From the NCBI GenBank assembly GCA_963806145.1, contig CAWDXD010000006.1:1-64000 (forward strand): 64,000 nt of DNA, given 5' to 3'. The notes beneath the pieces were generated by a model. That model was not told the origin of the DNA. It ran no database searches and was given only the letters and a program-made list of their open reading frames with translations. Shown one piece after another: positions 1 to 7,639 of the stretch. A program made the position numbers and the translations under genes. The stretch comes from DASXKD01 sp963806145. GTDB lineage: Bacteria > Actinomycetota > Actinomycetes > Streptosporangiales > Streptosporangiaceae. Numbering within the stretch: position 1 is the first letter of the stretch; each line of letters begins with the position of its first letter.

Positions 1-372
1 TCCGAGCGGCCTCAGCTTGGCACGGTTTGATGCCTTCGGGATATACACGCGCCGGACCGCACGGGGATTCCACGACGACCGCGACTGGTGCACCCGCACC
101 GCCACGCTCGCCCTAGCCTCGGGAGTCAACGCGACCTCCCCGTCGATCCCGGCGGTCTTGCGCCCAGCATTGCGCTGCGTCACCTGCCGCACGCTGACCA
201 GCGTGTTCGACCGGCTCCGCAGCATCAACCTCTGCAGGTTCCTGACTTTCGGCCAGTCCTGCTCCTGCGCCGCCTTGAAGATCCGCTGCCGCAGCCGCCG
301 TACGTTCTGCTCATGGGCACGCCAGTCAATGGCGCCCCACTCCAGCACGTCCTCGGGTCCGTTCACCGTCAC
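1..372 (-). CDS. Group II intron reverse transcriptase/maturase, N-terminal fragment
   Basis: Translating the minus strand from a GTG at 372 gives a protein starting MTVNGPEDVLEWGAIDW. It continues with the conserved reverse transcriptase N-terminal region: VRNLQRLMLRS, SVRQVTQRNAGRKTAGIDG, then WNPRAVRRVYIPK and KLRPLG at the window edge. These are hallmarks of LtrA-type intron-encoded proteins, which splice the intron RNA as maturases and copy it into DNA targets. An in-frame TAG lies just upstream of the GTG, fixing the start. Only about 124 residues are present; the polymerase palm, maturase domain and any endonuclease domain lie off the window, so integrity cannot be judged. Confidence 0.85.
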   Translation of the reverse strand, partial: MTVNGPEDVLEWGAIDWRAHEQNVRRLRQRIFKAAQEQDWPKVRNLQRLMLRSRSNTLVSVRQVTQRNAGRKTAGIDGEVALTPEARASVAVRVHQSRSSWNPRAVRRVYIPKASNRAKLRPLG

Positions 373-1023
373 CGGCGCCTAACTTGCCCCTCAGTTCCAG
401 CGGTTACCGGCCGCCCGTCTTCAACGGCTCACCTGCCCACGTCAGCGCGCTCTCGCGCCCGGGCACCTGGCCCGGTATCCGGCCGGTTATGCGCGGCCAT
501 CCGGCGGAGGAGCCGGGCGTGCTGCCGCGTTTTCCCGCTGCCTTTCGGCTGCCGGCATTCGCTTCTTGGGCATCCTGTCCCGCCAGAGGCTTCCGCCCCT
601 CTTACGATCGGCCTACCGCGCCGCCAGCCAGCGGCGCGGACCCTGACGGGGTTTCCGTGTTCCGCACGCGTGAGACCCGGCTGGGTCTGGGTGCCCTCTG
701 TACCCCGGGGGCGGCGGTGTCCGCACGGCCGGTGATTGTCCCCGGCCGCCGCCTGCCGCATCACAGCGGCACGCCCCTGCCACCCTGGACTGCGACCCGC
801 CCCAGGATGTGATGTTTACGAGGCATCAGCAAGGGTTCACTGTCGTTCACCCCACGCCAGCCTTCCCCTCGCCTGTGGCCCCACGGCGGAACAAGGACCC
901 TTGGGCTTTCCCCTGGGCTTCACACCCGGCTGGGCAGGACCCAGTCACGCGTGCCAGGGCGGGGACGGGCCTGGACACTGCCCGGATTACGTCCTTGGCA
1001 TCAGCCAGCCTCCTTCGACGCAC
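1..1023 (-). mobile_element. Group II intron, 5' part (runs off left edge)
   Basis: A minus-strand reverse transcriptase of the group II intron type begins at 372. The roughly 650 nt upstream of it (373 to about 1023, read on the minus strand) have no convincing gene, as expected for intron RNA domains I-III, with the protein encoded in domain IV. A GTGCG, the group II 5' consensus, lies at 1023-1019 and is my best guess for the intron 5' end. The 3' part, including domains V and VI, is outside the window. The reverse transcriptase is well supported; the exact boundary is a guess. Confidence 0.7.
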
Positions 1024-1765
1024 TCACTCACCACGTGCGACCTCACGTCGCAACAATCAATCATCTTGTCGCCGGGGCAACACCCAAAGCCCCGCGGACC
1101 TAGGTAAGGCTGGCTGCTCCCACCCCCCAGGCCCCCGGCCGCCACGGCTGGTCACCCCGCGCAGAAAGACCCCCCGCCTGAACCACTAACCACATTCGCG
1201 CCCACCACCAGGCCTTCCTGCCCCGCCGCCGGCATGATCTGCGACCAGGCGGCCACGTCAAGGACGCCTACGGCGCCGGCTACGCCGGCCGGGCTCCCGC
1301 CCGGTCCTTGACCCGCCCGCCCGGTCGCAGGCCCGGCAGCTATCAGGGGACAGGGAGCCAACTCAGCCACGCCCCAAACAGAGCAGCCCACGGGACCGCA
1401 ACGCCCAGACCGAACCACCTTGCGTCATCACCCGATACAGGTAAGGCGGTTAAACGCGCGCTGGCCCCGGAGCATCCCAAGTCACTGAGCGTCATCGGGC
1501 CTCGAGCCCGGCGTCCGACCGGACGGATCGGCGCACGGCGGCCTGATGGTTGATTCGTCGCAGCGAATGGCCATATCCGTTAGTTCTGGCACACCAGATC
1601 GAACGCCCGACAGTCTGGCGGCCAGCCTGCGCATGGCTCCTATTCGTTCGGGCCAGAGCCCGGTTTCTATCGTTTGGCCAGCCACCTTCTTTCACCGGGT
1701 CACCGGTATACCGCAGAATACTGCTGCGAACCGAAGCTTCCGATCAGCGTCAAAGGATGACCGTC
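1024..1765. other. No convincing gene; presumed intron 5' flank
   Basis: Open frames here (for example the minus frame 1152-1418) have no recognisable motif or ribosome binding site and look like by-products of high GC. The intron's 5' exon should lie at the left end of this stretch, but I cannot identify an interrupted gene. Confidence 0.4.
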
Positions 1766-2173
1766 ATGACCGATAGGTTCGTCTTCGTTAACCCCGAAGG
1801 TCTTCACCCCACCTCCGGATATGCCCACCTTACGATCGTCGAAGCCGGCCGCACCGCCCACCTCGCGGGCCTGTGCCCTTTGGACGCCGGCGAGCAGGTT
1901 GTCGGGCCAGGCGACCTCGGCGCCCAGATCGACCAAGTTGTGGCGAACGCTCTGGCGATCCTGTCCGCGGCCGATGCCACGCCGCAGGACGTCGTCCGCT
2001 CCGTCATTTACGTGGTCTCTGCCGACAGCACCGTCCTGGCCAGCGCCTGGGATCGCCTCAACGCCTCGCAGCTCGCCCCGGCCTTTGCCACTGCCAGCAC
2101 CCTGCTCGGAGTCACTGCGCTGGGTTACACCGGCCAGCTCATCGAAATCGACCTCACCGCCTCACTGCCCTAA
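1766..2173 (+). CDS. RidA/YjgF family protein (reactive imine deaminase-like)
   Basis: A 135-residue protein with the RidA (YjgF/YER057c/UK114) layout: N-terminal FVNPEGLHPTSGYAH, the central HLAGLCPLDAGEQVVG and DLGAQIDQVVANALAIL segments, and a C-terminal LIEIDLTASLP. RidA proteins form cytosolic trimers; many hydrolyse reactive enamines and imines left by PLP enzymes, but subfamilies differ and I do not see the canonical substrate-binding Arg motif clearly, so the substrate is open. The ATG at 1766 is chosen because AAAGGA lies 8 nt upstream; an ATG at 1757 would sit on top of that site. It stands alone, with non-coding stretches on both sides. Confidence 0.8.
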   Translation: MTDRFVFVNPEGLHPTSGYAHLTIVEAGRTAHLAGLCPLDAGEQVVGPGDLGAQIDQVVANALAILSAADATPQDVVRSVIYVVSADSTVLASAWDRLNASQLAPAFATASTLLGVTALGYTGQLIEIDLTASLP

Positions 2174-2692
2174 GGCAGCCACCCGGCCGGCCACGTCCCA
2201 TGCCCTCAGCCCCCGAGGAAGCGCGACGGCCACGTGGGAGCAGCTGGGGCAACGCCACAGGCCGATGGGCGACCGCACGCGCCGTTCCCAACGAGCCTGG
2301 CTCTGGCGCGCGTTCACGCCGGCCTTCTCGCTGCGGGATCGCACCCGCACGCGCCCATCGCGCCTCCGGCCGACGTCGGGGCTGGATACCCAGCCCGCCA
2401 GGCGCTCCGCGCACCGACGCTCTAGCAACTGGGCCATCGCCCCCTTACCGGCTTGGCGCGCACGGGACGGCGCACAACCATCTTTCGGGCGCGGCCCGCG
2501 TCGGCGTAACCAAGACGCCGCTAAGCGCGCACATAGGCGATGTGGCGCACGTCGACCGGCTCGCGTTGCGACTGCAGACCGTGACAGAGATAGCCATGCC
2601 GATTTACGGCATGGGATTTGTGGACATGCAGGGCTTGGCGGTTACCCGGTGAGCGGTCGGGGTGCTGTGGCCGATGGTCAGAGCCAACCGGC
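2174..2692. other. Intergenic, nothing recognised
   Basis: About 520 nt between convergent genes. Frames open through it are long only because of GC content and show no family motifs. I see no clear terminator hairpin or repeat. Confidence 0.4.
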
Positions 2693-3244
2693 TCATGACG
2701 GCCGCCCGCCGAACTGCCAGTTGTGGACCTCGATGCCGGCGTACCGGCCCGGGGTCAGGACGGCGCCTGCGGTGTCCGGGTCCGGCGCCCGGATCAGCAC
2801 CGCCGTGCCCAGCCAGGTGGTGCCGTTGTCGGACAGCAGCGGCCCGAACGCGATCAGCTCGTCCCGGCCGGGCGGCACGGCGAGGTCGGCGGCCTGCCCC
2901 GTGCCGAGGCCGAGCACCAGGTACCGGCTGCCACCGGTCCGGCCGCCGGGAAAGTCCCACATGGTGCGGCCCAGCGTGTTATGCCACCGGCGCAGCAGCA
3001 CGTCCCGGTACATACCGGCCTGGTAGCCGGGCTCATTGAAGGCGAACGCGCGGGCAGTAGCGGAATCAGGCAGGTCGACGATGTGCACGCTGCCGGTGGG
3101 CGTGTCGCCGACGGCGGCAAGGGTCGGGCCGCGGGCGATCATCTGCGCCGCGTACCGGTCCATGTAGGACCAGTGCTCTTCCAGTAGTTCGCCGCGCAGC
3201 GCCACAGAGCCGGGCCGATCGCGGTGGTAGCAGAAGAACTCCAT
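2693..3244 (-). CDS. YCII-related protein, two-part
   Basis: A 183-residue protein starting MEFFCYHRDRPGS. The first half has YCII features: EEHWSYMDRYAAQMIARGPT, then SVHIVDLPDSATARAFAFNEP, the small ferredoxin-like fold also found in YciI. The second half (from about residue 115: RYLVLGLGTG, then LIAFGPLLSDNGTTWLGTAVL) resembles a second, divergent unit of the same kind, so it may be a tandem pseudo-dimer. YCII domains often accompany sigma factors or act as small hydrolases; no function can be assigned here. It is convergent with the RidA gene and has no obvious operon partner. Confidence 0.7.
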   Translation of the reverse strand: MEFFCYHRDRPGSVALRGELLEEHWSYMDRYAAQMIARGPTLAAVGDTPTGSVHIVDLPDSATARAFAFNEPGYQAGMYRDVLLRRWHNTLGRTMWDFPGGRTGGSRYLVLGLGTGQAADLAVPPGRDELIAFGPLLSDNGTTWLGTAVLIRAPDPDTAGAVLTPGRYAGIEVHNWQFGGRPS

Positions 3245-3916
3245 GCCAGGTCTCTACCACGATGCGCCGCACCGGCCTGGCAGGCCCACGCCACCCGGCA
3301 TGCCCCTTCTTGGCGTCAGCGTCACCGCACCACGCCTAGCCACCGCGGCCACCAGCTGGCGGCACCGGCCGGACGGCCATCCAGCCCCGGCGCACCGATC
3401 CGTCCGCATGACGCGCACCTGCGGCATTCCCCCGTGGAACTCGGTAGCGCCCGGGCTGGGGTAGCACACCCTCGCCGCCCAGAAATGCCAGATCGGCACA
3501 GTTGAGGCGGCCGTGCTGACAACAGATTGGCCGATCATAACGGCGGATCTTCGCGCGCGTTCTCGTGGCCCACCGGTGTTACTCAACGTGACGTCGTTCG
3601 CCGGCGCAATCCATGATTGAGCTCGGGGCAGGGCCGGGCTCGAACGAGGTGAGTCAGTCTTCAGGTTCCGGCGCTGGAGTTAGCTGGCACACGTGCCGCC
3701 GGTACCCGGTCAGGCACCGGCTCTCCTGGCAGGCCACTAGCCTGGCGGGGCTGTCTGCTGACGAACCCGGTGAAGTTCCGCAGTTATCAGCCAGGTCTGT
3801 TACAGGATCTCGCCGGTGAGGAGATCCCGCCGTTGATCAGTTCCGCGAGTTGGCGGACGCTGGCAACGCCCGGTTTGGTGCTGGCCCTAAGCGGGGTGAG
3901 GAGATAAGGAGTCAGT
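3245..3916. other. Intergenic, upstream region of ECF sigma gene
   Basis: About 670 nt without a supported gene; small frames at 3254-3586 (minus) and 3613-3819 (plus) lack motifs and ribosome binding sites. The right end must hold the promoter of the ECF sigma factor. I cannot name a -35/-10 pair with confidence. Confidence 0.35.
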
Positions 3917-4492
3917 GTGGGTGCCCAAGACTCCGAGGATGCCTTTTGCGAGGTCTTCGACCGTTACGCCCCGGCCATCTTGCGGTATGCCCAGCGCAGG
4001 CTGGATAGCCGGGAGGCGGCGCAGGATGTGGTGAGCGATACGTTCACCGCTGCCTGGCGGCATTGGGACCGGCGCCCCGCCCCGGAGGTGCTGTTGCCCT
4101 GGCTGTACGCGATCGCTGGCAACGCGGTTCGTGACCAGTGGCGGTCGGCCCAACGGCAGCGCCGGCTGGCCGGGCGTCTGTCCGCGCTCCGCGCGGCAGG
4201 CCATGCTGCCGATCCAGGTGAGGGCGTGGTGCTTGGCCGCTCGATCAGCCAGGCGCTCGCCGCCCTGCCAGAAGCCGACCAGGAGGTGCTGCGCTTGGTT
4301 GCCTGGGAGGGCCAGACAAACGCGCGCATGCTCGGCCTGGCGCTGGGCCTGCGGCCCGCATCGGCCCGAAGCCGCGTTCTGCGCGCGCGGCGGCGGCTGC
4401 GCGCGCTCCTCGACGAAGCAGACAACCCGGTGGCCGGCCCGGCCGCCCAGGTCACCGCCGCCTCCCCCCACGGGCACGGAACGGAGGCATGA
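3917..4492 (+). CDS. ECF-family RNA polymerase sigma factor
   Basis: A 191-residue sigma-70 family protein with only regions 2 and 4. Region 2 (about residues 8-80) has AFCEVFDRYAPAILRYAQRR, AAQDVVSDTFTAAW and WLYAIAGNAVRDQWR. Region 4 (about 110-165) has ALAALPEADQEVLRLVAWEG and the helix-turn-helix segment ending SARSRVLRARRRLR. Such factors direct polymerase to a small stress or envelope regulon. The GTG start has AAGGAG 5 nt upstream. It overlaps the ribosome binding site region of the next gene, a membrane protein of the type that usually accompanies this sigma class, so the two form an operon. Confidence 0.9.
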   Translation: MGAQDSEDAFCEVFDRYAPAILRYAQRRLDSREAAQDVVSDTFTAAWRHWDRRPAPEVLLPWLYAIAGNAVRDQWRSAQRQRRLAGRLSALRAAGHAADPGEGVVLGRSISQALAALPEADQEVLRLVAWEGQTNARMLGLALGLRPASARSRVLRARRRLRALLDEADNPVAGPAAQVTAASPHGHGTEA

Positions 4493-4493
4493 G

Positions 4494-5567
4494 ATGTTCC
4501 CGCGAACCAGGTTCGGCAGCGCCGTCACCGATATCCAGTCGCTGCTGGGTGACGCCGACCCGGCCACCGCCGACCTGGATGACGCCACCCGGGCCTGGCT
4601 GCTAGACACCCGGCAGGCAATCACCGCCCAGCGGCGGAGGCCCGGCCGCCGCCGCGCGTGGCCCCCGGCGCCCCACCGGGCCCGCGGGCCCCGCCGGCGC
4701 ATGCTCGCCGCGGCCGGCGCGCTCGCCGTCGCCGCTGGCCTGGCGGGCGGACTGATAGCCGCACCGCTCACAAGCAGAGGCCCCGCCGGCGGCGGCCATG
4801 CCAAGCTCAGCCTGACCGCGGCGCAGTTCCTGAACCACGCCGCCGCGGCGGCAGCCCGGCAGCCCCGCCTGAACGTACGCGACAGCCAGTACATGTACAT
4901 CGCCAGCGAGGACCGCTGGGCCTCGACCTTCGCGGCCACCGGGGGCGGCGACGGGCGGACCGTCGCAGAGCCGCTGCACAAGCGGGAGATCTGGCTGCCG
5001 GTGTCGGATATATGCAAGCCAGGGCTGCTCAAGGACCCCTCCCCCGGCCGCGCGATGAAACTGAATGTCACCGGCATCTCCTGCCCAAACCAGGGCGGCT
5101 GGGGCGACCCCACCTACCGGTTCCTGCAGTCACTGCCGACCGGCCCGCGCACCCTGCTGCACATGATCTACGCAGCAACCAAGGGACGGGGGCAAAGCCC
5201 TGACCAGGAAGCCTTCACCACCATCGGGGACATGCTGCGGGAAGCGATCGCACCGCCGGAGGTCAGTGCCGCGCTGTACCGCGCGGCGGCGCTGATCCCG
5301 GGCGTGCGGGTAATCCCGCACGCCACCGACATCCTCGGCCAGCCCGGCATCGGCGTCCAATTCGCCAGGAGGGTGATCCAATCGCCCGCACCCAGCGTGC
5401 CCTACCGGGAAACCTTCGACCCGAACGGCCTCACCTGGATCTTCAACCCCACCACCCTGCAATGGATCGGGGAGACCGACGGCACCGTGCACGGAAAGCT
5501 GATGGGCAGCGTGGTGCTCAAGCGCGCCATCGTGAACCGGCCGGGCCAGCTGCCAGGCGGTGAGTGA
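4494..5567 (+). CDS. CU044_5270-like membrane protein, likely partner of the ECF sigma factor
   Basis: A 357-residue protein. The cytoplasmic N-terminus (about 1-65) contains DIQSLLGDADPATADLDDATR. It is followed by an Arg-rich stretch, one membrane segment (MLAAAGALAVAAGLAGGLIA, about residues 69-88) and an extracellular domain with YMYIASEDRW, a central PLHKREIWLP and a C-terminal WIFNPTTLQWIGE. This layout is that of the CU044_5270 family, nearly always encoded after an ECF sigma gene; a role in sensing or restraining the sigma factor is inferred. The ATG lies 1 nt after the sigma stop codon, with ACGGAGG 6 nt upstream, implying translational coupling. Confidence 0.8.
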   Translation: MFPRTRFGSAVTDIQSLLGDADPATADLDDATRAWLLDTRQAITAQRRRPGRRRAWPPAPHRARGPRRRMLAAAGALAVAAGLAGGLIAAPLTSRGPAGGGHAKLSLTAAQFLNHAAAAAARQPRLNVRDSQYMYIASEDRWASTFAATGGGDGRTVAEPLHKREIWLPVSDICKPGLLKDPSPGRAMKLNVTGISCPNQGGWGDPTYRFLQSLPTGPRTLLHMIYAATKGRGQSPDQEAFTTIGDMLREAIAPPEVSAALYRAAALIPGVRVIPHATDILGQPGIGVQFARRVIQSPAPSVPYRETFDPNGLTWIFNPTTLQWIGETDGTVHGKLMGSVVLKRAIVNRPGQLPGGE

Positions 5568-5826
5568 GCTCAGCCCCTGGTGTGCGACGGGCCCCCGCGG
5601 CGCCCTGACCCCGCGCCGCGCCGGCGCACAGACTGCCCCGTTCGGCGCCAGAACCGAGTTCACGAAACATGATCAGAAAGCGGCGCATATCGGCGGGTCG
5701 GCGCGCGGTTATTAAGAGCTCTTCGCACGGTAGGCAATCTCGACCACGGCGGCGCAGAGAGCGGCGAGATCGTATTTTTATGCATCGCCAGGGCTCGGCG
5801 TGGACTTCCGCTTCTAGCCGCGATGA

Positions 5827-6176
5827 GCGCGCCCGCGGCGAGGGTGTCGGCGCGGCGGAGGGTGCCGCGGCCTGCAGTGTGGCGGACCAGATCCCGGCCT
5901 CGTGGCGGGGCATTCCTGCGGCCGTGACAGACTGCGGCCCGGCGGGATTTCCTCGTGTGCTACCGGATGGGGCGCGAGTGGTGGTGCGGAAGGTTGTCTT
6001 GGCTATGCCGATGACCGGCGCCCGAACTCGGCGTGGGCATGCGCACCCAGGCCGGGCCGCCCGCCGGGGTCTGGGTCGGCGTAGCCGTCGACGATCGGCA
6101 GGTTCACCCCGGACAGGCCGTCCAGTACTGCGTGCAGCGGCGGCTGTTCGCGCTGGTAGGACTGGCCGGGGGATGA
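5827..6176 (-). pseudogene. nfi: Endonuclease V relic, frameshifted and N-truncated
   Basis: Two minus-strand frames join into an endonuclease V-like sequence. From 6176 to about 6024: SPGQSYQREQPPLHAVLDGL then PIVDGYADPDPGGRPGLGAH. After a frameshift near 6020: APVIGIAKTTFRTTTRA, then RGNPAGPQSVTAAGMP. These match the family's 'PG.y.REl..l..vl', 'VDG.G..hPr..GlA.hlG' and 'vIGvAK' segments. The first third of the enzyme, with the first catalytic aspartate region, is missing and the C-terminus fades into unrelated sequence. Endonuclease V cuts near deaminated bases such as inosine; this copy cannot do so. Confidence 0.7.
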
Positions 6177-6325
6177 CGAGTTGCACGATGGATGATGCCT
6201 GGCTGGGCCGTCGGTAAACAGGTGCCTGGTCTGAGGCGTCTTAGCTATGGGTGTTCCTGGCCGGTGGGTGCTGGTGGCCACCCGGCAACCTGAGGGAGGC
6301 ATGAGCTGGTGCCTACAAGCAGCTT

Positions 6326-6586
6326 GTGGCGGCGCGCGACATTAGTGATCGCCGCACATGGTTGCTCGGTGAGGTCATCGCCAGCATCGAGATGGTGGTG
6401 GCGGCGCTCACGGTCATCGCGGTTGCACTGTCTGGTAGCCAGGCCATGAACGAGCGCGCTTTTCGGCTCCTTCGCTGGTTCGGCAACCGTCCCGAGCCAC
6501 CGGCAACTGGTAGACCGTCGTATTCACGTGTGACGAGTTCGCGGTTAGAACCGCTCCACGACCGGCGCCGAGCAATCCGCGGCTAG
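6326..6586 (+). CDS. Small hypothetical protein with one hydrophobic segment
   Basis: Up to 86 residues: an N-terminal ARDISDRRTWLLGEVIAS, a hydrophobic run (MVVAALTVIAVALSG) and a conserved-looking tail AFRLLRWFGNRPEPP, a pattern I associate with small actinobacterial proteins of unknown function. The start is uncertain: coding character (AYKQLVAARD) extends a few codons upstream of the GTG at 6326 without a clear start codon. The last third overlaps a 35-nt repeat and may not be native, so the gene could be damaged. No function is proposed. Confidence 0.4.
   Translation: MAARDISDRRTWLLGEVIASIEMVVAALTVIAVALSGSQAMNERAFRLLRWFGNRPEPPATGRPSYSRVTSSRLEPLHDRRRAIRG
6505..6539 (+). repeat. 35-nt direct repeat, copy 1
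   Basis: Starts AACTGGTAGACCGTCGTATT and ends TGTGACGAGTT. It recurs at 7366-7400 in the same orientation with three mismatches. This copy lies in the 3' part of the small frame at 6326-6586. Confidence 0.75.
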
Positions 6587-6792
6587 GCGCCGGCGGGTTG
6601 GTCAGCCAGCTTCAGAGTGATCCCCTCGCGCTTGGCGCGGGCCATCGCTGGCTGCCAGACCGCATCTAGGGCGTGGAAGCTGTGCAGGCTCACACCGTAT
6701 ATATCGGCGTCTGTACCGGCCGACGCATGGACCGGCGTCGATACGAGGCAGGCTAACCGCCGCGAGGCCGGGACCTAGCGGGCACGGGCCTA

Positions 6793-6993
6793 TCAGGGCC
6801 CCTGCGGCTTGGCCGCTTTGGGCTGCGGGGGGAGCCTGGCAGGCACAACATGCGGGTGGGGAGCCGTAGAGAGCTGCACTGGCCCGGGCTTGGGTTCGGG
6901 CTCCGGGGGAGGCTGCGGGTAGTCCGGCCGCCGCTCCGCCTCGCGCATCGCTGGTTCGGCGTGCGAGTCGGTGAAGAGGCTGCGTCTGCTCAC
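6793..6993 (-). CDS. Small Pro-rich hypothetical protein (doubtful)
   Basis: A 66-residue frame starting with GTG at 6993, preceded at 8 nt by AGGAG. It has a polar N-terminus (MSRRSLFTDSHAEPAMREAE) and a Pro/Lys-rich remainder (PPPEPEPKPGP). No family recognised. The only support is the ribosome binding site, and the neighbourhood is decayed. Confidence 0.25.
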   Translation of the reverse strand: MSRRSLFTDSHAEPAMREAERRPDYPQPPPEPEPKPGPVQLSTAPHPHVVPARLPPQPKAAKPQGP

Positions 6994-7365
6994 TTCGGCT
7001 GCTCCTGGGTAGTGCGATCACCTGGAGATATACCCGCAAAAGCCAGGCTGCCATCCCGGTCCTACCGGTAGCGTTCCGGGGCTGTGACATCCGCATGGAC
7101 GGTAGCGGCCGCGCCACGCTAGGCTCGGCGCTCCTGACCTCGCAGAGGCATACCTGCGCGCCCGGGAGGACATGCTGCGGGCGCGCAGAAACCTGGTCAG
7201 TTACGCGCGGTCCACACTAACGCAAGGCGGTAGACCTGCTGGCGGCAGAGCCGCCGGAGGCGCGGCCAGAGCCGTCAGCAGGAAGTTAAAGGGCAGCGTC
7301 GTCGGCTAAGCTTCCCGTCGGCGCGGACCCGGTACGGAGCCTCCGTCAAGCTGAACCCACGGGGG

Positions 7366-7400
7366 AACTGGTAAACCGTCGTATTCGAGTGTGACGAGTT
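7366..7400 (+). repeat. 35-nt direct repeat, copy 2
   Basis: Starts AACTGGTAAACCGTCGTATT and ends TGTGACGAGTT; 32 of 35 positions match the copy at 6505-6539. It lies about 240 nt upstream of the first AfsR-like regulator. Confidence 0.75.
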
Positions 7401-7583
7401 GTTGCTCGACCCCGGTGCCGGCGAGACAGGCGGGCGCCGCCTTCGGTAGCTCGCTGTGGCAGCTCGCGACTGTGGCGGCGCCAGCAAGCCGGACCGGTCC
7501 AGTTGCAGATCACCTGCGCTGCTGTTGCTGCCGTGGGCTGCTGGGTGGCTGGGCTGCCTGGTTGTCAGGGGGTGTTGCGATGC

Positions 7584-7612
7584 CCGACGATGGAGCTGTG
7601 CGAGGCGATCAG
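7584..7612 (+). repeat. Shared upstream block of the STAND regulators, copy 1
   Basis: This 29-nt block (starting CCGACGATG, ending GAGGCGATCAG) lies about 30 nt before the regulator start. It is matched by 12409-12437 with one mismatch, so the duplication that made the two regulators included their 5' flanks. It may hold promoter or operator sequence. Confidence 0.7.
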
Positions 7613-7639
7613 CCGCCGCACCTGGGGGCGGGAGTCTCG

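Larger units (their letters stand above)
6994..7639. other. Intergenic upstream of the first STAND regulator
   Basis: About 650 nt with no convincing gene. A short frame around 7142-7210 (YLRAREDMLRARRNLV) looks helical but has neither start nor stop context and may be another gene relic. The stretch contains the second 35-nt repeat and, just before the regulator, a 29-nt block shared with the second regulator. Confidence 0.35.

Noticed and set aside
429..764. 111-codon minus frame upstream of the reverse transcriptase
   Set aside because: It lies in the presumed intron RNA domains and has RNA-like rather than protein-like conservation; such frames are commonly misannotated.
1821..3026. 401-codon plus-strand frame
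   Set aside because: It runs through the RidA gene in another frame and antisense to the YCII gene; composition is Arg/Pro/Ser-rich with no motif.
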